Shown here: positions 25,614 to 34,655 of the stretch, one piece after another
How positions within the stretch are numbered: position 1 is the stretch's first letter
Layout of the letters: each line of letters opens with the position of its first letter
From: Paracoccaceae bacterium
GTDB taxonomy: Bacteria > Pseudomonadota > Alphaproteobacteria > Rhodobacterales > Rhodobacteraceae
Direction: 5' to 3'
DNA: 64,000 bases
NCBI GenBank assembly: GCA_024742455.1
Contig: JANSYL010000001.1
Span: forward strand, 1-64,000
Notes under the pieces: model-generated
The model's input: only the letters and a program-made list of their open reading frames with translations
Database searches by the model: none
What the model was told of the DNA's origin: nothing
Made by a program: the position numbers and the translations under genes

Positions 25614-26276
25614 ATGCAGGATGACGTGACGAACACCAGGGCATTGACGGCCGAGGGTCTGGGCACAGCGCTTCTGCTGGTGGGGTTGGTGGGTTCCGGC
25701 ATCATGGCCGAGACCCTGTCACCGGACAATACCGGGGTGGCGCTTCTGGCCAATGCCATCGCCACGGGCGCGGTGCTATATGTTCTGATCACGCTTCTCG
25801 GCCCCGTCTCAGGCGCCCATTTCAACCCCGCCGTCACCTTCGCCTTCGCGCTGACCCGCGCCATCGCGCCGGGCCGGGCCCTGGCCTTTGTCGCGGTGCA
25901 GATCGCGGGCGGTATCCTCGGGGTCTGGCTGGCGCATGCCATGTTCGATCTGCCGATCCTGCAGATATCCGCCACCGAACGGACGGGCCCCGGGCAATTG
26001 ACGGCCGAGATCGTCGCGGCCTCGGGCCTTGTCTTCACGATCCTTGGCGGTCTGCGCCATGCGCCCGCGCAGGTGCCTGCGCTTGTTGCGGCCTATATCA
26101 CAGGGGCCTACTGGTTCACCGCATCGACCAGTTTCGCCAATCCCGCCGTCACCATCGCGCGCAGCCTGACCGACACGTTCGCGGGCATCCTGCCCGCACA
26201 TGTCGCCCCCTTCATCGTGATGCAGCTGATCGGCGCGGCCCTTGCCGTGGCCCTTGCCCGCTGGCTTTTCCGGTAA
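25614..26276 (+). CDS. MIP/aquaporin family channel
   Basis: A 220-residue membrane channel with six hydrophobic segments and both signature boxes, NPA at 71-73 (AHFNPAVT) and at 176-178 (SFANPAVT). It would conduct water or small uncharged solutes such as glycerol or metalloid acids. The residues at the selectivity filter do not let me choose. No ars genes adjoin it, so an arsenite role is unsupported. It is a single gene, and a hairpin lies just after the stop. Confidence 0.9.
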   Translation: MQDDVTNTRALTAEGLGTALLLVGLVGSGIMAETLSPDNTGVALLANAIATGAVLYVLITLLGPVSGAHFNPAVTFAFALTRAIAPGRALAFVAVQIAGGILGVWLAHAMFDLPILQISATERTGPGQLTAEIVAASGLVFTILGGLRHAPAQVPALVAAYITGAYWFTASTSFANPAVTIARSLTDTFAGILPAHVAPFIVMQLIGAALAVALARWLFR

Positions 26277-26280
26277 CCGC

Positions 26281-26309
26281 GCCCGATTTGCTTCAAGAGC
26301 TCATCGGGC
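26281..26309 (+). terminator. Hairpin between the convergent aquaporin and XRE genes
   Basis: GCCCGAT and ATCGGGC pair around a 15-base loop, four bases after the aquaporin stop. There is no T-run, so it may be a weak terminator for either convergent gene. Confidence 0.4.
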
Positions 26310-26347
26310 AGGCGCGTCAGCGACGGGGGCCGCCTCCAGTTCCCCGC

Positions 26348-26977
26348 TCAACTCAGCGCGGTCACCCACAGGATCGTGGCGTCGTCATCCGAGGTCGAGA
26401 TCACGTTATGCCCCATCGAGGCGTCGTAATAGGCGCTGTCGCCGCGTTTCATGTCCACCGGCGCGTAGAACTCGGTCAAAAGGCGGATGGTTCCGGTAAG
26501 GACATAAAGAAATTCCTCGCCGTCATGGCGCACCCAGCCGTCGAATTCCTCGAAACTGCGTGCGCGGATGCGGGCGCGGTAGGGCAACATGGATTTCCGG
26601 GTCAGCGCACCGGCCAGCAATTCATGCTCATAAGTGGCCGTGGCATGCGCCTCGCCCTCGCCTGCGGTGGTGACGGCCAGCCGCCCGGTCACCAGCGGGC
26701 TGGAGGGAGGGGTGAACAGCTGCGGCACCGAAATGCCCAGGCCCACGGCCAGCTTCTTCAGCGCCTCGTAGGTGGGCGACATCTGGCCATTCTCGATCTT
26801 CGACAGGGTCGACCGCGCCAGCCCGGCCTGCTGCGCGGCCTGTTCCAGCGTCCAATCGCGCGCCTTTCTGAGCGCGCGCACCCGTTCGGCCAGGTTGACA
26901 GGCGCCATATCCACGTCCGCCTCGCCCGAGGCGCGGGCCAGTCTGATCAGGCTGGGTTCGGTATCGCCATTGTCCAT
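26348..26977 (-). CDS. XRE-family regulator with C-terminal cupin domain
   Basis: A 209-residue DNA-binding regulator. Residues ~28-85 are a helix-turn-helix of the Cro/C1 type (LRKARDWTLEQAAQQAGLARSTLSKIE). Residues ~130-205 are a cupin_2 sensor domain (FDGWVRHDGEEFLYVLTGTI...GDSAYYDASMGHNVIS). Such proteins usually sense a small metabolite and control a neighbouring pathway. The divergent acyl-CoA ligase operon starts 66 bases away and is the obvious candidate target. ATG 26975-26977 is chosen; the long frame upstream is antisense to the ligase. Confidence 0.9.
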   Translation of the reverse strand: MDNGDTEPSLIRLARASGEADVDMAPVNLAERVRALRKARDWTLEQAAQQAGLARSTLSKIENGQMSPTYEALKKLAVGLGISVPQLFTPPSSPLVTGRLAVTTAGEGEAHATATYEHELLAGALTRKSMLPYRARIRARSFEEFDGWVRHDGEEFLYVLTGTIRLLTEFYAPVDMKRGDSAYYDASMGHNVISTSDDDATILWVTALS

Positions 26978-27043
26978 GGACGAGGGATTTACGCGCCCGC
27001 CCGGCGGCTTGCAACGGCGGTCGCGCTTGTCTAGCGACGGGGG

Positions 27044-28525
27044 ATGGATCCCTGCCCCGCCCCTTTCAACCTCGCCGGTTACGTGCTGGCCGCAGGCCGC
27101 CGGACGCCCGACAAGATCGCTTTGGCGCTGCTTGGCCCCACCCGGTCGGAACGCTGGAGCTATGCGCGCCTGATCCGTGCCATCGAGGGGATGGCCGGGG
27201 GGCTCAGGGCCGCGGGGCTGACACCGGGCGACCGGGTGCTTCTGCGGCTCGGCAACACGCCCGCTTTTCCGGTGGGCTTTCTGGGCGCGCTGGCCGCCGA
27301 TCTCGTGCCGGTGCCCACCGCCGCCGGGCTGACCGTGCCCGAGATCACGGCGCTGGCCCGTGCGATCGATCCCGCCGCGATCCTGGCCGAGGACGGGATC
27401 ACGCTGCCCGGGGGATGCCGCGCGCCGGTCCTGACCGATCTGGCTTCGCTGATGGTGCATCATCCGATGGCCCCGGTGGCGGGTGATCCGGACCGGGCGG
27501 GCTATATCGTTTTTACCTCGGGCAGTTCCGGTCGGCCCAAGCCTGTTGTCCATGCCCATCGCGCGATATGGGCGCGGCGGATGATGTGGGATGGCTGGTA
27601 TGGCCTGACGCCCGGGGACCGGCTGCTGCATTCGGGCGCCTTCAACTGGACCTACACGCTCGGCACCGGCCTGATGGACCCCTGGGCCATCGGCGCGACG
27701 GCGCTGATCCCCACGCCCGGTACCGGACCCGAGGCGCTGCCGCTGCTGCTGAGGCGCCATGACGCCACGATCTTCGCCTCGGTGCCCGGCATCTACCGCA
27801 AGCTTCTGTCGCGCGATGCCGCGCTCGACCTGCCGCGCCTGCGCCATGGCCTGAGCGCGGGCGAAAAACTGCCCGAACGCCTGCGCGGCGCCTGGCGGCA
27901 GGCGACGGGAACCGAGCTGCACGAGGCGCTTGGCATGTCGGAATGTTCCACCTTCATCTCGGGCGCGCCCGACCGGCCCGCGCCCGAGGGCAGGCTCGGT
28001 TTTCCGCAGCCCGGGCGCCGCATCGCCATCCTGTCCGAAGATGGCAATGCCGTCGCGCGGGGCGACACCGGCATCCTTGCGGTCCACCGCGATGATCCGG
28101 GCCTGTGCCTCGGCTATCTTGATGGCGACCGGACCGAACTGCCGCTTGCCGGTGACTGGTTCCTGACCGGCGACCTCGTCTCCGAGGCGCCGGATGGCGC
28201 GCTCGGCTATCACGGGCGGCGCGACGACCTGCTGACCACGGGCGGGTTCCGCATCGCCCCGGCCGAGATCGAGGCGGTGTTCGCCGCCGCGCCCGATGTG
28301 GGCGACTGCGCCGCCTGCGCCGTGATGGTCAAGGCGGATACCGCCGTGCTGGCGCTGATCCATACCGGCCCGGCTGCGGACTCCGCGCTGCGCGCGCTGG
28401 CCGAAACCCATCTGGCCGATTACAAGCGCCCCCGGCTCTACCTCCGCCGCCCGGCCCTGCCCCGCAGCGCCAATGGCAAGCTCGATCGCCGTGCGCTCCC
28501 CGATCTTGTGAAAGGTGCGACATGA
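27044..28525 (+). CDS. AMP-dependent acyl/aryl-CoA ligase (ANL superfamily)
   Basis: A 493-residue adenylating enzyme that activates a carboxylic acid with ATP and transfers it to CoA. The P-loop-like YIVFTSGSSGRPKPVVH, the GMSECSTFISG region, WFLTGD and the C-terminal RSANGKLDRRAL with its acylation lysine are all present. It resembles benzoate/acetyl-CoA ligase-like members; the true substrate is unknown. Its stop overlaps the DsbA-like gene by 4 bases. The divergent XRE-cupin regulator probably controls it. Confidence 0.88.
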   Translation: MDPCPAPFNLAGYVLAAGRRTPDKIALALLGPTRSERWSYARLIRAIEGMAGGLRAAGLTPGDRVLLRLGNTPAFPVGFLGALAADLVPVPTAAGLTVPEITALARAIDPAAILAEDGITLPGGCRAPVLTDLASLMVHHPMAPVAGDPDRAGYIVFTSGSSGRPKPVVHAHRAIWARRMMWDGWYGLTPGDRLLHSGAFNWTYTLGTGLMDPWAIGATALIPTPGTGPEALPLLLRRHDATIFASVPGIYRKLLSRDAALDLPRLRHGLSAGEKLPERLRGAWRQATGTELHEALGMSECSTFISGAPDRPAPEGRLGFPQPGRRIAILSEDGNAVARGDTGILAVHRDDPGLCLGYLDGDRTELPLAGDWFLTGDLVSEAPDGALGYHGRRDDLLTTGGFRIAPAEIEAVFAAAPDVGDCAACAVMVKADTAVLALIHTGPAADSALRALAETHLADYKRPRLYLRRPALPRSANGKLDRRALPDLVKGAT

Positions 28526-29190
28526 TCAAGCTCGACATCCTCTCCGATCCGATCTGCCCGTGGTGTTTCATCGGCTGGACCTATCTCGCCCGCGCGATGG
28601 AGGCGCGGCCCGATCACCCCTTCGACATCGAATGGCACCCGTTCCAGCTGAACCCCGACATGCCCGCAGGCGGCATGGACCGCCGGGCGTATCTGGAAGC
28701 GAAGTTCGGCGGCCAGCAGGGCGCGGTCGAGGCCTATATGCCGGTGGTCGAGAACGCCGCGCGGGCAGGGCTTGAGATCGATTTCGAAGCCATCGCGCGC
28801 ACGCCAAACACGCTTTATGCCCACCGCCTGCTGCATTGGGCGGGGCTGGAGGGGCGGCAGACGCCGACAAAGCTCGCGCTTTTCCGCGCCTATTTTCAGC
28901 AGGGCCGCGATATCGGCGACAGGTCTGTGCTGGCCGATCTGGCGGCGGATGCGGGCCTTGACCGCGCGATGATCGCGCAGCTTCTGGAGGGTGACGCCGA
29001 TGCCGAGGATATCCGCGCCCGCGACGCCCATGCCCGCGCCCGCGGCGTGACCGGGGTGCCGACCTTCATCATCGCCGGTCAGCACGTGTTGCGCGGGGCG
29101 CAGCCCACAGATCTCTGGACCCGTGTGATCGACGAGATCGCCGAACAGATCGCGGGCCAGGATACGGCACCAGACCCGGGGGCGTCTTGA
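28522..29190 (+). CDS. DsbA-family oxidoreductase (FrnE-like)
   Basis: A 222-residue thioredoxin-fold protein with CPWC at 12-15 and cis-Pro GVPTF near 180. It lacks a signal peptide and so belongs to the cytoplasmic FrnE/HCCA-isomerase-like branch. It may act in thiol redox chemistry or as a glutathione-dependent isomerase. ATGA overlap with the ligase and TTGA overlap with the following transporter indicate one operon. Confidence 0.88.
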   Translation: MIKLDILSDPICPWCFIGWTYLARAMEARPDHPFDIEWHPFQLNPDMPAGGMDRRAYLEAKFGGQQGAVEAYMPVVENAARAGLEIDFEAIARTPNTLYAHRLLHWAGLEGRQTPTKLALFRAYFQQGRDIGDRSVLADLAADAGLDRAMIAQLLEGDADAEDIRARDAHARARGVTGVPTFIIAGQHVLRGAQPTDLWTRVIDEIAEQIAGQDTAPDPGAS

Positions 29191-30404
29191 CCCTCGATCC
29201 GCCTGCCCGGCTCGGCCGTGTCGAATTCATCGCGCTGGTGGGTATGATCTATGCCACCGTCGCGTTCTCCATCGACGCGATGCTGCCCGCCCTGCCCGAG
29301 ATCGCCCTTGCCCTGACGCCCGAGCGGCAGACACTGGCCCTGCTCGTGGTCACCAGCTTTGTTCTGGGCCTCGGGGTCGGCACACTGTTCACCGGGCCGC
29401 TGTCCGACAGTTACGGGCGCAAGCCGGTGATCTTCTGGGGCGGCGTGCTTTACTGTGGCGGCGCGGCACTGGCCTGGCAGGCGCAAAGCCTCGACTGGCT
29501 GCTCGCGGCCCGCGTGATCCAGGGCCTCGGCGCCGCAGGCCCCCGCGTCGTGGTCACCGCGATCATCCGCGACCTCTACAAGGGGCGCGAGATGGCCCAG
29601 ATCATGTCTTTTGCCATGCTGATCTTCACCCTGTTTCCCGCCATCGCCCCGCTGATCGGGGCGGCGATCATCTGGGGCTTCGGCTGGCGGGCGATCTTTG
29701 TCGCCTTTCTTGGCTTTTCGCTGATCTCGGTGGGCTGGCTGATGCTGCGCCAGGCCGAAACGCTGCCCGCGCCTGCGCGGCGCCCGTTCCGCCTGTCGCC
29801 GCTCTGGCAGGCGATGAAAGAGGCGCTGGCGCTCCGGCAGATGCAACTGTCGATCCTGGCGCAGATGATGGTCTTCGGCTGCATCTTCGGCGCGGTCTCC
29901 TCGGTGCAGGGGATTTTCGACCAGGCCTATGGCATGGCGGCCAGCTTTCCGGTCTGGTTCGCCGCGATGGCGCTGCTGTCGGCCCCGGCCGCGCCGGTCA
30001 ACGGCATGCTGGTGATCCGGCTTGGCATGCGCCCTCTGGTGCGGCGCGCGATGGCGGCACAGATGACGGGATCGGTCATCGTGGCGGCACTTGTGATCAC
30101 AGGCCTGCTTGGTCCGTCCGAGGTCTGGGTCTTTGCCGCCTGGGGCGTGACGGTCTTTGCGCTGGCGGGGTTTTCCATCGGCAACCTCAACGCGCTGGCG
30201 CTGGAACCCCTTGGCCATATCGCGGGGATGGCGGCCAGCATCATGGGCGCGCTGGCCACGATCGGAGGAGCCGTCATAGGGTCCGTGATCGGGCAGCTGT
30301 TCGACGGAACGGCGGTGCCTCTGATCCTGTCCTGCGGGGTGCTGAGCGCCACGGGTGCCGTCATCATGGCCTTCATGCCGCGCGAACAGGTCGTGTCGGG
30401 CTGA
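29187..30404 (+). CDS. Bcr/CflA-family MFS drug exporter
   Basis: A 405-residue, 12-helix major facilitator. The first segments AFSIDAMLPALPEIA and the loop GPLSDSYGRKPVIFWGG are typical of the Bcr/CflA (DHA1) drug-efflux group, as is RVIQGLGAAGPRVVVTAIIRD. It would export small toxic compounds by proton antiport. The TTG start at 29187 overlaps the upstream stop. An 8-bp hairpin begins within its own stop codon. Confidence 0.88.
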   Translation: MTLDPPARLGRVEFIALVGMIYATVAFSIDAMLPALPEIALALTPERQTLALLVVTSFVLGLGVGTLFTGPLSDSYGRKPVIFWGGVLYCGGAALAWQAQSLDWLLAARVIQGLGAAGPRVVVTAIIRDLYKGREMAQIMSFAMLIFTLFPAIAPLIGAAIIWGFGWRAIFVAFLGFSLISVGWLMLRQAETLPAPARRPFRLSPLWQAMKEALALRQMQLSILAQMMVFGCIFGAVSSVQGIFDQAYGMAASFPVWFAAMALLSAPAAPVNGMLVIRLGMRPLVRRAMAAQMTGSVIVAALVITGLLGPSEVWVFAAWGVTVFALAGFSIGNLNALALEPLGHIAGMAASIMGALATIGGAVIGSVIGQLFDGTAVPLILSCGVLSATGAVIMAFMPREQVVSG

Positions 30405-30423
30405 AGAGGGACGAACCCTCTTC
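30403..30423 (+). terminator. Hairpin at the end of the MFS gene
   Basis: GAAGAGGG and CCCTCTTC pair around ACGAA, overlapping the TGA stop. A second GC hairpin follows at 30437-30452 (ACGGCCC/GGGCCGT, then TTT). Together they could end the ligase-DsbA-MFS transcript before the convergent mfd. Confidence 0.5.
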
Positions 30424-30453
30424 GCAGGCGTGTCGCACGGCCCCCGGGCCGTT

Positions 30454-33400
30454 TCAGGCCGGCGCCGTCGCCTTGGCCTGTTCCGCCAGGTCGCGGGCGA
30501 TGGCGAAGGCGCCCTTGATCTTGTCGGCCTCGCGGTCCCAGTCGCGCCGCAGGATGATCTTGTTGTCCTTGATGCGGGCCAGCCCCTGCTGCGCCTCGAC
30601 GAAACTGACCAGCCCGGCGGGGTTGGGGAACTTGTCGTTGTGAAACTGCACCGTCGCGCCCTTGGGCCCGGCATCCATGCGCGCGATATGGGCGCGCTTG
30701 CACATCGTCTTGATGCGCACGACCAGAAGCAGGGTGTTGACCTCTTTCGGAAGCTTGCCGAACCGGTCGATCAGTTCGGCGGCGAAACCTTCCAGCTCCA
30801 CCTTCGTTTCAAGCTGGCTGAGACGTCGGTAAAGGCCCAGACGCACATCGAGGTCGGGCACGTAATCTTCTGGTATAAGAACCGGCACCCCAAGGTTGAT
30901 CTGCGGCGACCACTGCCCGTCATCCGCGGTCAGCCCCTCGCCCTCGCCCGACCGGATGCGCGCGATCGCTTCCTCCAGCATCGACTGGTACAGTTCGAAC
31001 CCGACCTCGCGGACATGGCCGGATTGTTCCTCGCCCACGATATTGCCCGCACCCCGGATATCGAGATCCTGGCTGGCGATGGTGAAGCCCGCCCCGAGGC
31101 TGTCGAGCGATCCCAGAACCCGCAGCCGCTTTTCCGCCGTCGGCGTCAGCTTGGCGCGCGGTTTCGTCGTCAGATAGGCATAGGCGCGGGTCTTGGACCG
31201 GCCCACGCGGCCCCTGATCTGGTAAAGCTGCGCCAGCCCGAACATGTCGGCGCGGTGGATGACCATGGTGTTGGCCGTGGGGATATCGATTCCGGATTCG
31301 ATGATCGTGGTGGCCAACAGCACGTCGTATTTGCCGTCGTAAAAGGCCACCATCCGGTCATCCAGTTCGCCCGCCGCCATCTGCCCGTGGGCCACGACGA
31401 AACTGACCTCGGGCACCTGGTCCTTCAGGAAGGTCTCGATCTCGGCGATATCCTCGATCCGGGGCACCACGAAGAAACTCTGCCCGCCCCGGTAATGTTC
31501 GCGCAGCAGCGCCTCGCGCACCGTGACCGTGTCGAATTCGCTGACATAGGTGCGGATCGCCAGCCGGTCGATGGGCGGCGTGCCGATCATCGACAGGTCG
31601 CGCACCCCGCTGAGCGACATCTGCAAGGTGCGCGGGATCGGCGTGGCCGACAGGGTCAGCACATGAACGTCCGACCGCATTTCCTTGAGCCGTTCCTTGT
31701 GGGTGACGCCGAAACGTTGTTCCTCGTCCACGATCAGAAGGCCCAGACCCTTGAACCGCACGCCCTTGGCCAGCAGGGCATGGGTGCCGATCACGATATC
31801 GACGGACCCGTCGGCCAGCCCCTTGCGGGTGTCGGCGGCCTGTTTGGCGGGCACGAAACGGCTGAGCTGCCGGACGGTCATGGGAAAGCCCCGGAACCGG
31901 TCCTGGAACGTCTTGGCATGCTGGCGCGCCAGCAATGTCGTGGGCGCGATCACGGCCACCTGCAACCCGGCGGCGGCGGCGGCAAAGGCGGCGCGCATCG
32001 CCACCTCGGTCTTGCCAAAGCCCACGTCGCCCACCACAAGACGGTCCATCGGGCGCCCGGCCTGCAGGTCTTCCATCACGTCGGCGATGGCGCTGAGCTG
32101 GTCATCGGTTTCCTCATAGGGAAAGCGGGCGCAGAACGCCTCCCACATGTCGCCGGGCGCTTCCAGGATCGGGGCGCGGCGCAGCTCGCGTTCGGCGGCG
32201 ATGCGGATCAGCCGGTCGGCGATCTGGCGGATGCGTTCCTTGAGCCTGGCCTTCTTCGCCTGCCACGCCCCGCCGCCCAGCCGGTCCAGAAGCCCTGCTT
32301 CATGGCCGTAGCGGCTGAGCAGTTCGATGTTTTCCACCGGCAGGAACAACCGGTCACCGCCCGCATATTCCAGCGCCAGGCATTCATGGGGCGCGCCCAT
32401 GGCCGTGATCGTCTCGAGCCCGTTGTACTTGCCGACCCCGTGATCGACATGGACCACAAGATCCCCGGGGCTGAGCGATTGCGCTTCGGTCAGGTAATTC
32501 TCGGCTCGCTTGGTTTTCCGCTTCGGCCGGATCAGCCGGTCGCCCAGCACGTCCTGCTCCGAAATCACCGCAAGCCCGGCGCCGGTGAACCCCTGTTCCA
32601 GCGGCCAGACGGCCAGCTGCACCGGCCCGGGCGCGCGCACCGGGGTCTTCGACCCGGACAACCCGAGGCCTTCACCGCTTTCGATCAGGGCGGCATCAGT
32701 GATCCCCTGATCCTCCAGAAGGCCCTGCAACCGCTCCCGCGCGCCCTCGGACCAGGATGCGACGACGACTTGATGGGTGGCGCCGAGCGCGCGGATATGA
32801 TCGGCGAGCGCCCCGAACAGGCTCAGGTTCTCCTGCTGGCGCTCTGGCGCGAAAGACCGGCCCACGCGCCCGCCCGCATCGATCACCCCGGGCCCCGGGG
32901 CCTGTTGCAGGGGCGAGAACTGGATCACCCGCCGGGCGGCCACCACCGCGCCCCAGGCGTCGTCGTCGAGGTAAAGCTGGCCGGGCGGCAGGGGTTTGTA
33001 GACCGTGTCCATCCGCCCCTTCTGGCTGAGCGCGGTCTTGCGCACGTCATACTGGTCGGCGATCCCCTCCCACCGTGCGATCCGCTGCGGGGTGGATTGG
33101 TCATCCAGCGTGATCGTGGCCCCGGGCAGATAGTCGAACAGCGTCTCCAGCCGCTCATGAAAGAACGGCAGCCAGTGTTCGACGCCCTGATGCTTGCGAC
33201 CCGCGCTGACCGCCTCGTAAAGCGGGTCATCGGTGCCGGCGGCGCCGAACTCGACCCTGTAATTCTGCCGGAACCGCCGGATCGCGGCCTCGTCGAGGAT
33301 CACCTCCGAGGCCGGCGCGAGGTCGATCCGGGTCAGTTTATGCGTTGTGCGCTGGCTGACCGGGTCGAAGCGGCGCGCGCCGTCCAGCGTGTCGCCGAAA

Positions 33401-33933
33401 AGGTCGAGGCGCACCGGCGCCGCCTCGCCCGGCGGCCAGACATCGATGATGCCGCCACGCACCGCGAAATCGCCGGGTTCGGTCACCGTCGGGGCCTGCG
33501 CATATCCCATGCGCGTCAGGAACGCCCGCAACCCGGCCTCGTCGATCCGCCCGCCGACATCGGCGGCAAAACTCGCGTCGCGCAGCAGGTCGCGGGGCGG
33601 CACGTATTGGGTGACCGCGCTCAGCGTGCTCAGAACGACGAACCGCCCCGACATTCCGCCCGCCAGAGCGGCCAGCGTCGCCATCCGCGCCGCCGAGATA
33701 TCGGGGTTCGGGCTGACACGGTCATAAGGCAGGCAATCCCAGCCCGGAAACAGCAGCACCGGCATTTTCGGGTCGAAGAATTCCAGCGCCGTGGCCATCG
33801 CGGCCATCCGCTTGTCATCGCGTGCGACATGCAGCACGGGGCCGTCCAATCTGACGGCCTCGTCCAGCACCAGCCTGGCGTCAAACCCCTCGGGCGCGCC
33901 GCCGCAGGTGATATGGGTGTCAGGGGGAACCAT
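30454..33933 (-). CDS. mfd: Transcription-repair coupling factor
   Basis: A 1159-residue ATP-driven translocase that removes RNA polymerase stalled at DNA damage and recruits UvrA. It shows the N-terminal UvrB-like module, the RNA-polymerase-interacting domain (SPGDLVVHVDHGVGKYNGLE), and RecG-like helicase motifs (VGDVGFGKTEVAMRAAF, Walker A; LLIVDEEQRFGV, DEEQ box; LSATPIPRTLQ; GRVGRS). The TRCF C-terminal domain follows. Length is normal. ATG 33933 is chosen because AGGTGAGG precedes it; a GTG 12 bases upstream is less likely. Confidence 0.97.
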   Translation of the reverse strand: MVPPDTHITCGGAPEGFDARLVLDEAVRLDGPVLHVARDDKRMAAMATALEFFDPKMPVLLFPGWDCLPYDRVSPNPDISAARMATLAALAGGMSGRFVVLSTLSAVTQYVPPRDLLRDASFAADVGGRIDEAGLRAFLTRMGYAQAPTVTEPGDFAVRGGIIDVWPPGEAAPVRLDLFGDTLDGARRFDPVSQRTTHKLTRIDLAPASEVILDEAAIRRFRQNYRVEFGAAGTDDPLYEAVSAGRKHQGVEHWLPFFHERLETLFDYLPGATITLDDQSTPQRIARWEGIADQYDVRKTALSQKGRMDTVYKPLPPGQLYLDDDAWGAVVAARRVIQFSPLQQAPGPGVIDAGGRVGRSFAPERQQENLSLFGALADHIRALGATHQVVVASWSEGARERLQGLLEDQGITDAALIESGEGLGLSGSKTPVRAPGPVQLAVWPLEQGFTGAGLAVISEQDVLGDRLIRPKRKTKRAENYLTEAQSLSPGDLVVHVDHGVGKYNGLETITAMGAPHECLALEYAGGDRLFLPVENIELLSRYGHEAGLLDRLGGGAWQAKKARLKERIRQIADRLIRIAAERELRRAPILEAPGDMWEAFCARFPYEETDDQLSAIADVMEDLQAGRPMDRLVVGDVGFGKTEVAMRAAFAAAAAGLQVAVIAPTTLLARQHAKTFQDRFRGFPMTVRQLSRFVPAKQAADTRKGLADGSVDIVIGTHALLAKGVRFKGLGLLIVDEEQRFGVTHKERLKEMRSDVHVLTLSATPIPRTLQMSLSGVRDLSMIGTPPIDRLAIRTYVSEFDTVTVREALLREHYRGGQSFFVVPRIEDIAEIETFLKDQVPEVSFVVAHGQMAAGELDDRMVAFYDGKYDVLLATTIIESGIDIPTANTMVIHRADMFGLAQLYQIRGRVGRSKTRAYAYLTTKPRAKLTPTAEKRLRVLGSLDSLGAGFTIASQDLDIRGAGNIVGEEQSGHVREVGFELYQSMLEEAIARIRSGEGEGLTADDGQWSPQINLGVPVLIPEDYVPDLDVRLGLYRRLSQLETKVELEGFAAELIDRFGKLPKEVNTLLLVVRIKTMCKRAHIARMDAGPKGATVQFHNDKFPNPAGLVSFVEAQQGLARIKDNKIILRRDWDREADKIKGAFAIARDLAEQAKATAPA

Positions 33934-33990
33934 CGCGCGCCTCACCTACGCCGGGGGGCGCGGGTGTCAAGCCGGGTTCGCGCGGACCGG

Positions 33991-34554
33991 TCAGTTCAGG
34001 GGGTTGAAGGTGACATTGGTATACATGCCCCACATCGCGGTGACGAAGATGAACACCACCCCCATCGCCTGCACCATCATCCGGTGCAGCCTGAGTGCCC
34101 CTGCCAGGTCATCGAATTCACGTGCCCTGAGCTTGCGCGCCGTCACCACCGACAGGCCGCCCACGCAGACCAGCGGCAGGAACAGCAGCAGCACGGCCTG
34201 GCAGAATTCCACGCCGTAGCCGAAACCCAGAACCGCAAGCCCGGTGATCACGAAGGCCGCCATTCCCACAAGGCCCGGCCCCGCCGCCTCGATCGTGCCA
34301 AGGATCGAACGCACATTGACCTCGGCCAGAAGCCGCATGTCTGCCGCGCTTTCGGCATGGCCGCGCCGGGCCCGCGCCACGATATGGAACGGCACGCCCA
34401 GAACCCAGTGCGACAGGGTGGACCACAGGATCGCAAGCACGATCCAGTACCACAGGTTGGAAAACGACCGCAGGTCGATGACTTCGGTCACAAGTTCGAG
34501 GAAATCCACCGTAGGCCCGGTCTGTTGTTGTTCGTTTTGTCTGGCGCGCAGCAT
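33991..34554 (-). CDS. Conserved rhodobacteral membrane protein
   Basis: A 187-residue protein with about four hydrophobic segments (~35-55, 95-115, 120-140, 160-180) and the string DLRSFSNLWYWIVLAILWST near the N-terminus. I recall homologues in Rhodobacteraceae annotated 'component of SufBCD complex', a label with little visible support. It has no enzyme motif. It lies 57 bases upstream of mfd on the same strand and is divergent from hemB. The ATG at 34554 is used; a GTG at 34509 would give a shorter N-terminus closer to the conserved part. Confidence 0.75.
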   Translation of the reverse strand: MLRARQNEQQQTGPTVDFLELVTEVIDLRSFSNLWYWIVLAILWSTLSHWVLGVPFHIVARARRGHAESAADMRLLAEVNVRSILGTIEAAGPGLVGMAAFVITGLAVLGFGYGVEFCQAVLLLFLPLVCVGGLSVVTARKLRAREFDDLAGALRLHRMMVQAMGVVFIFVTAMWGMYTNVTFNPLN

Positions 34555-34655
34555 ATGCCCGCCCTGCGGCGGTTTCCACCCTTGAGATGCGGGGGGCTGC
34601 GTGGCACCGGTTGTCCATCCGAACGGACGACCCTGACGACAAGGACCGCTGACAG

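Noticed and set aside
25614-26276. Aquaporin as part of an arsenic-resistance locus
   Set aside because: No arsR, arsB, arsC or arsH gene is nearby, and the filter residues cannot be assigned by eye.
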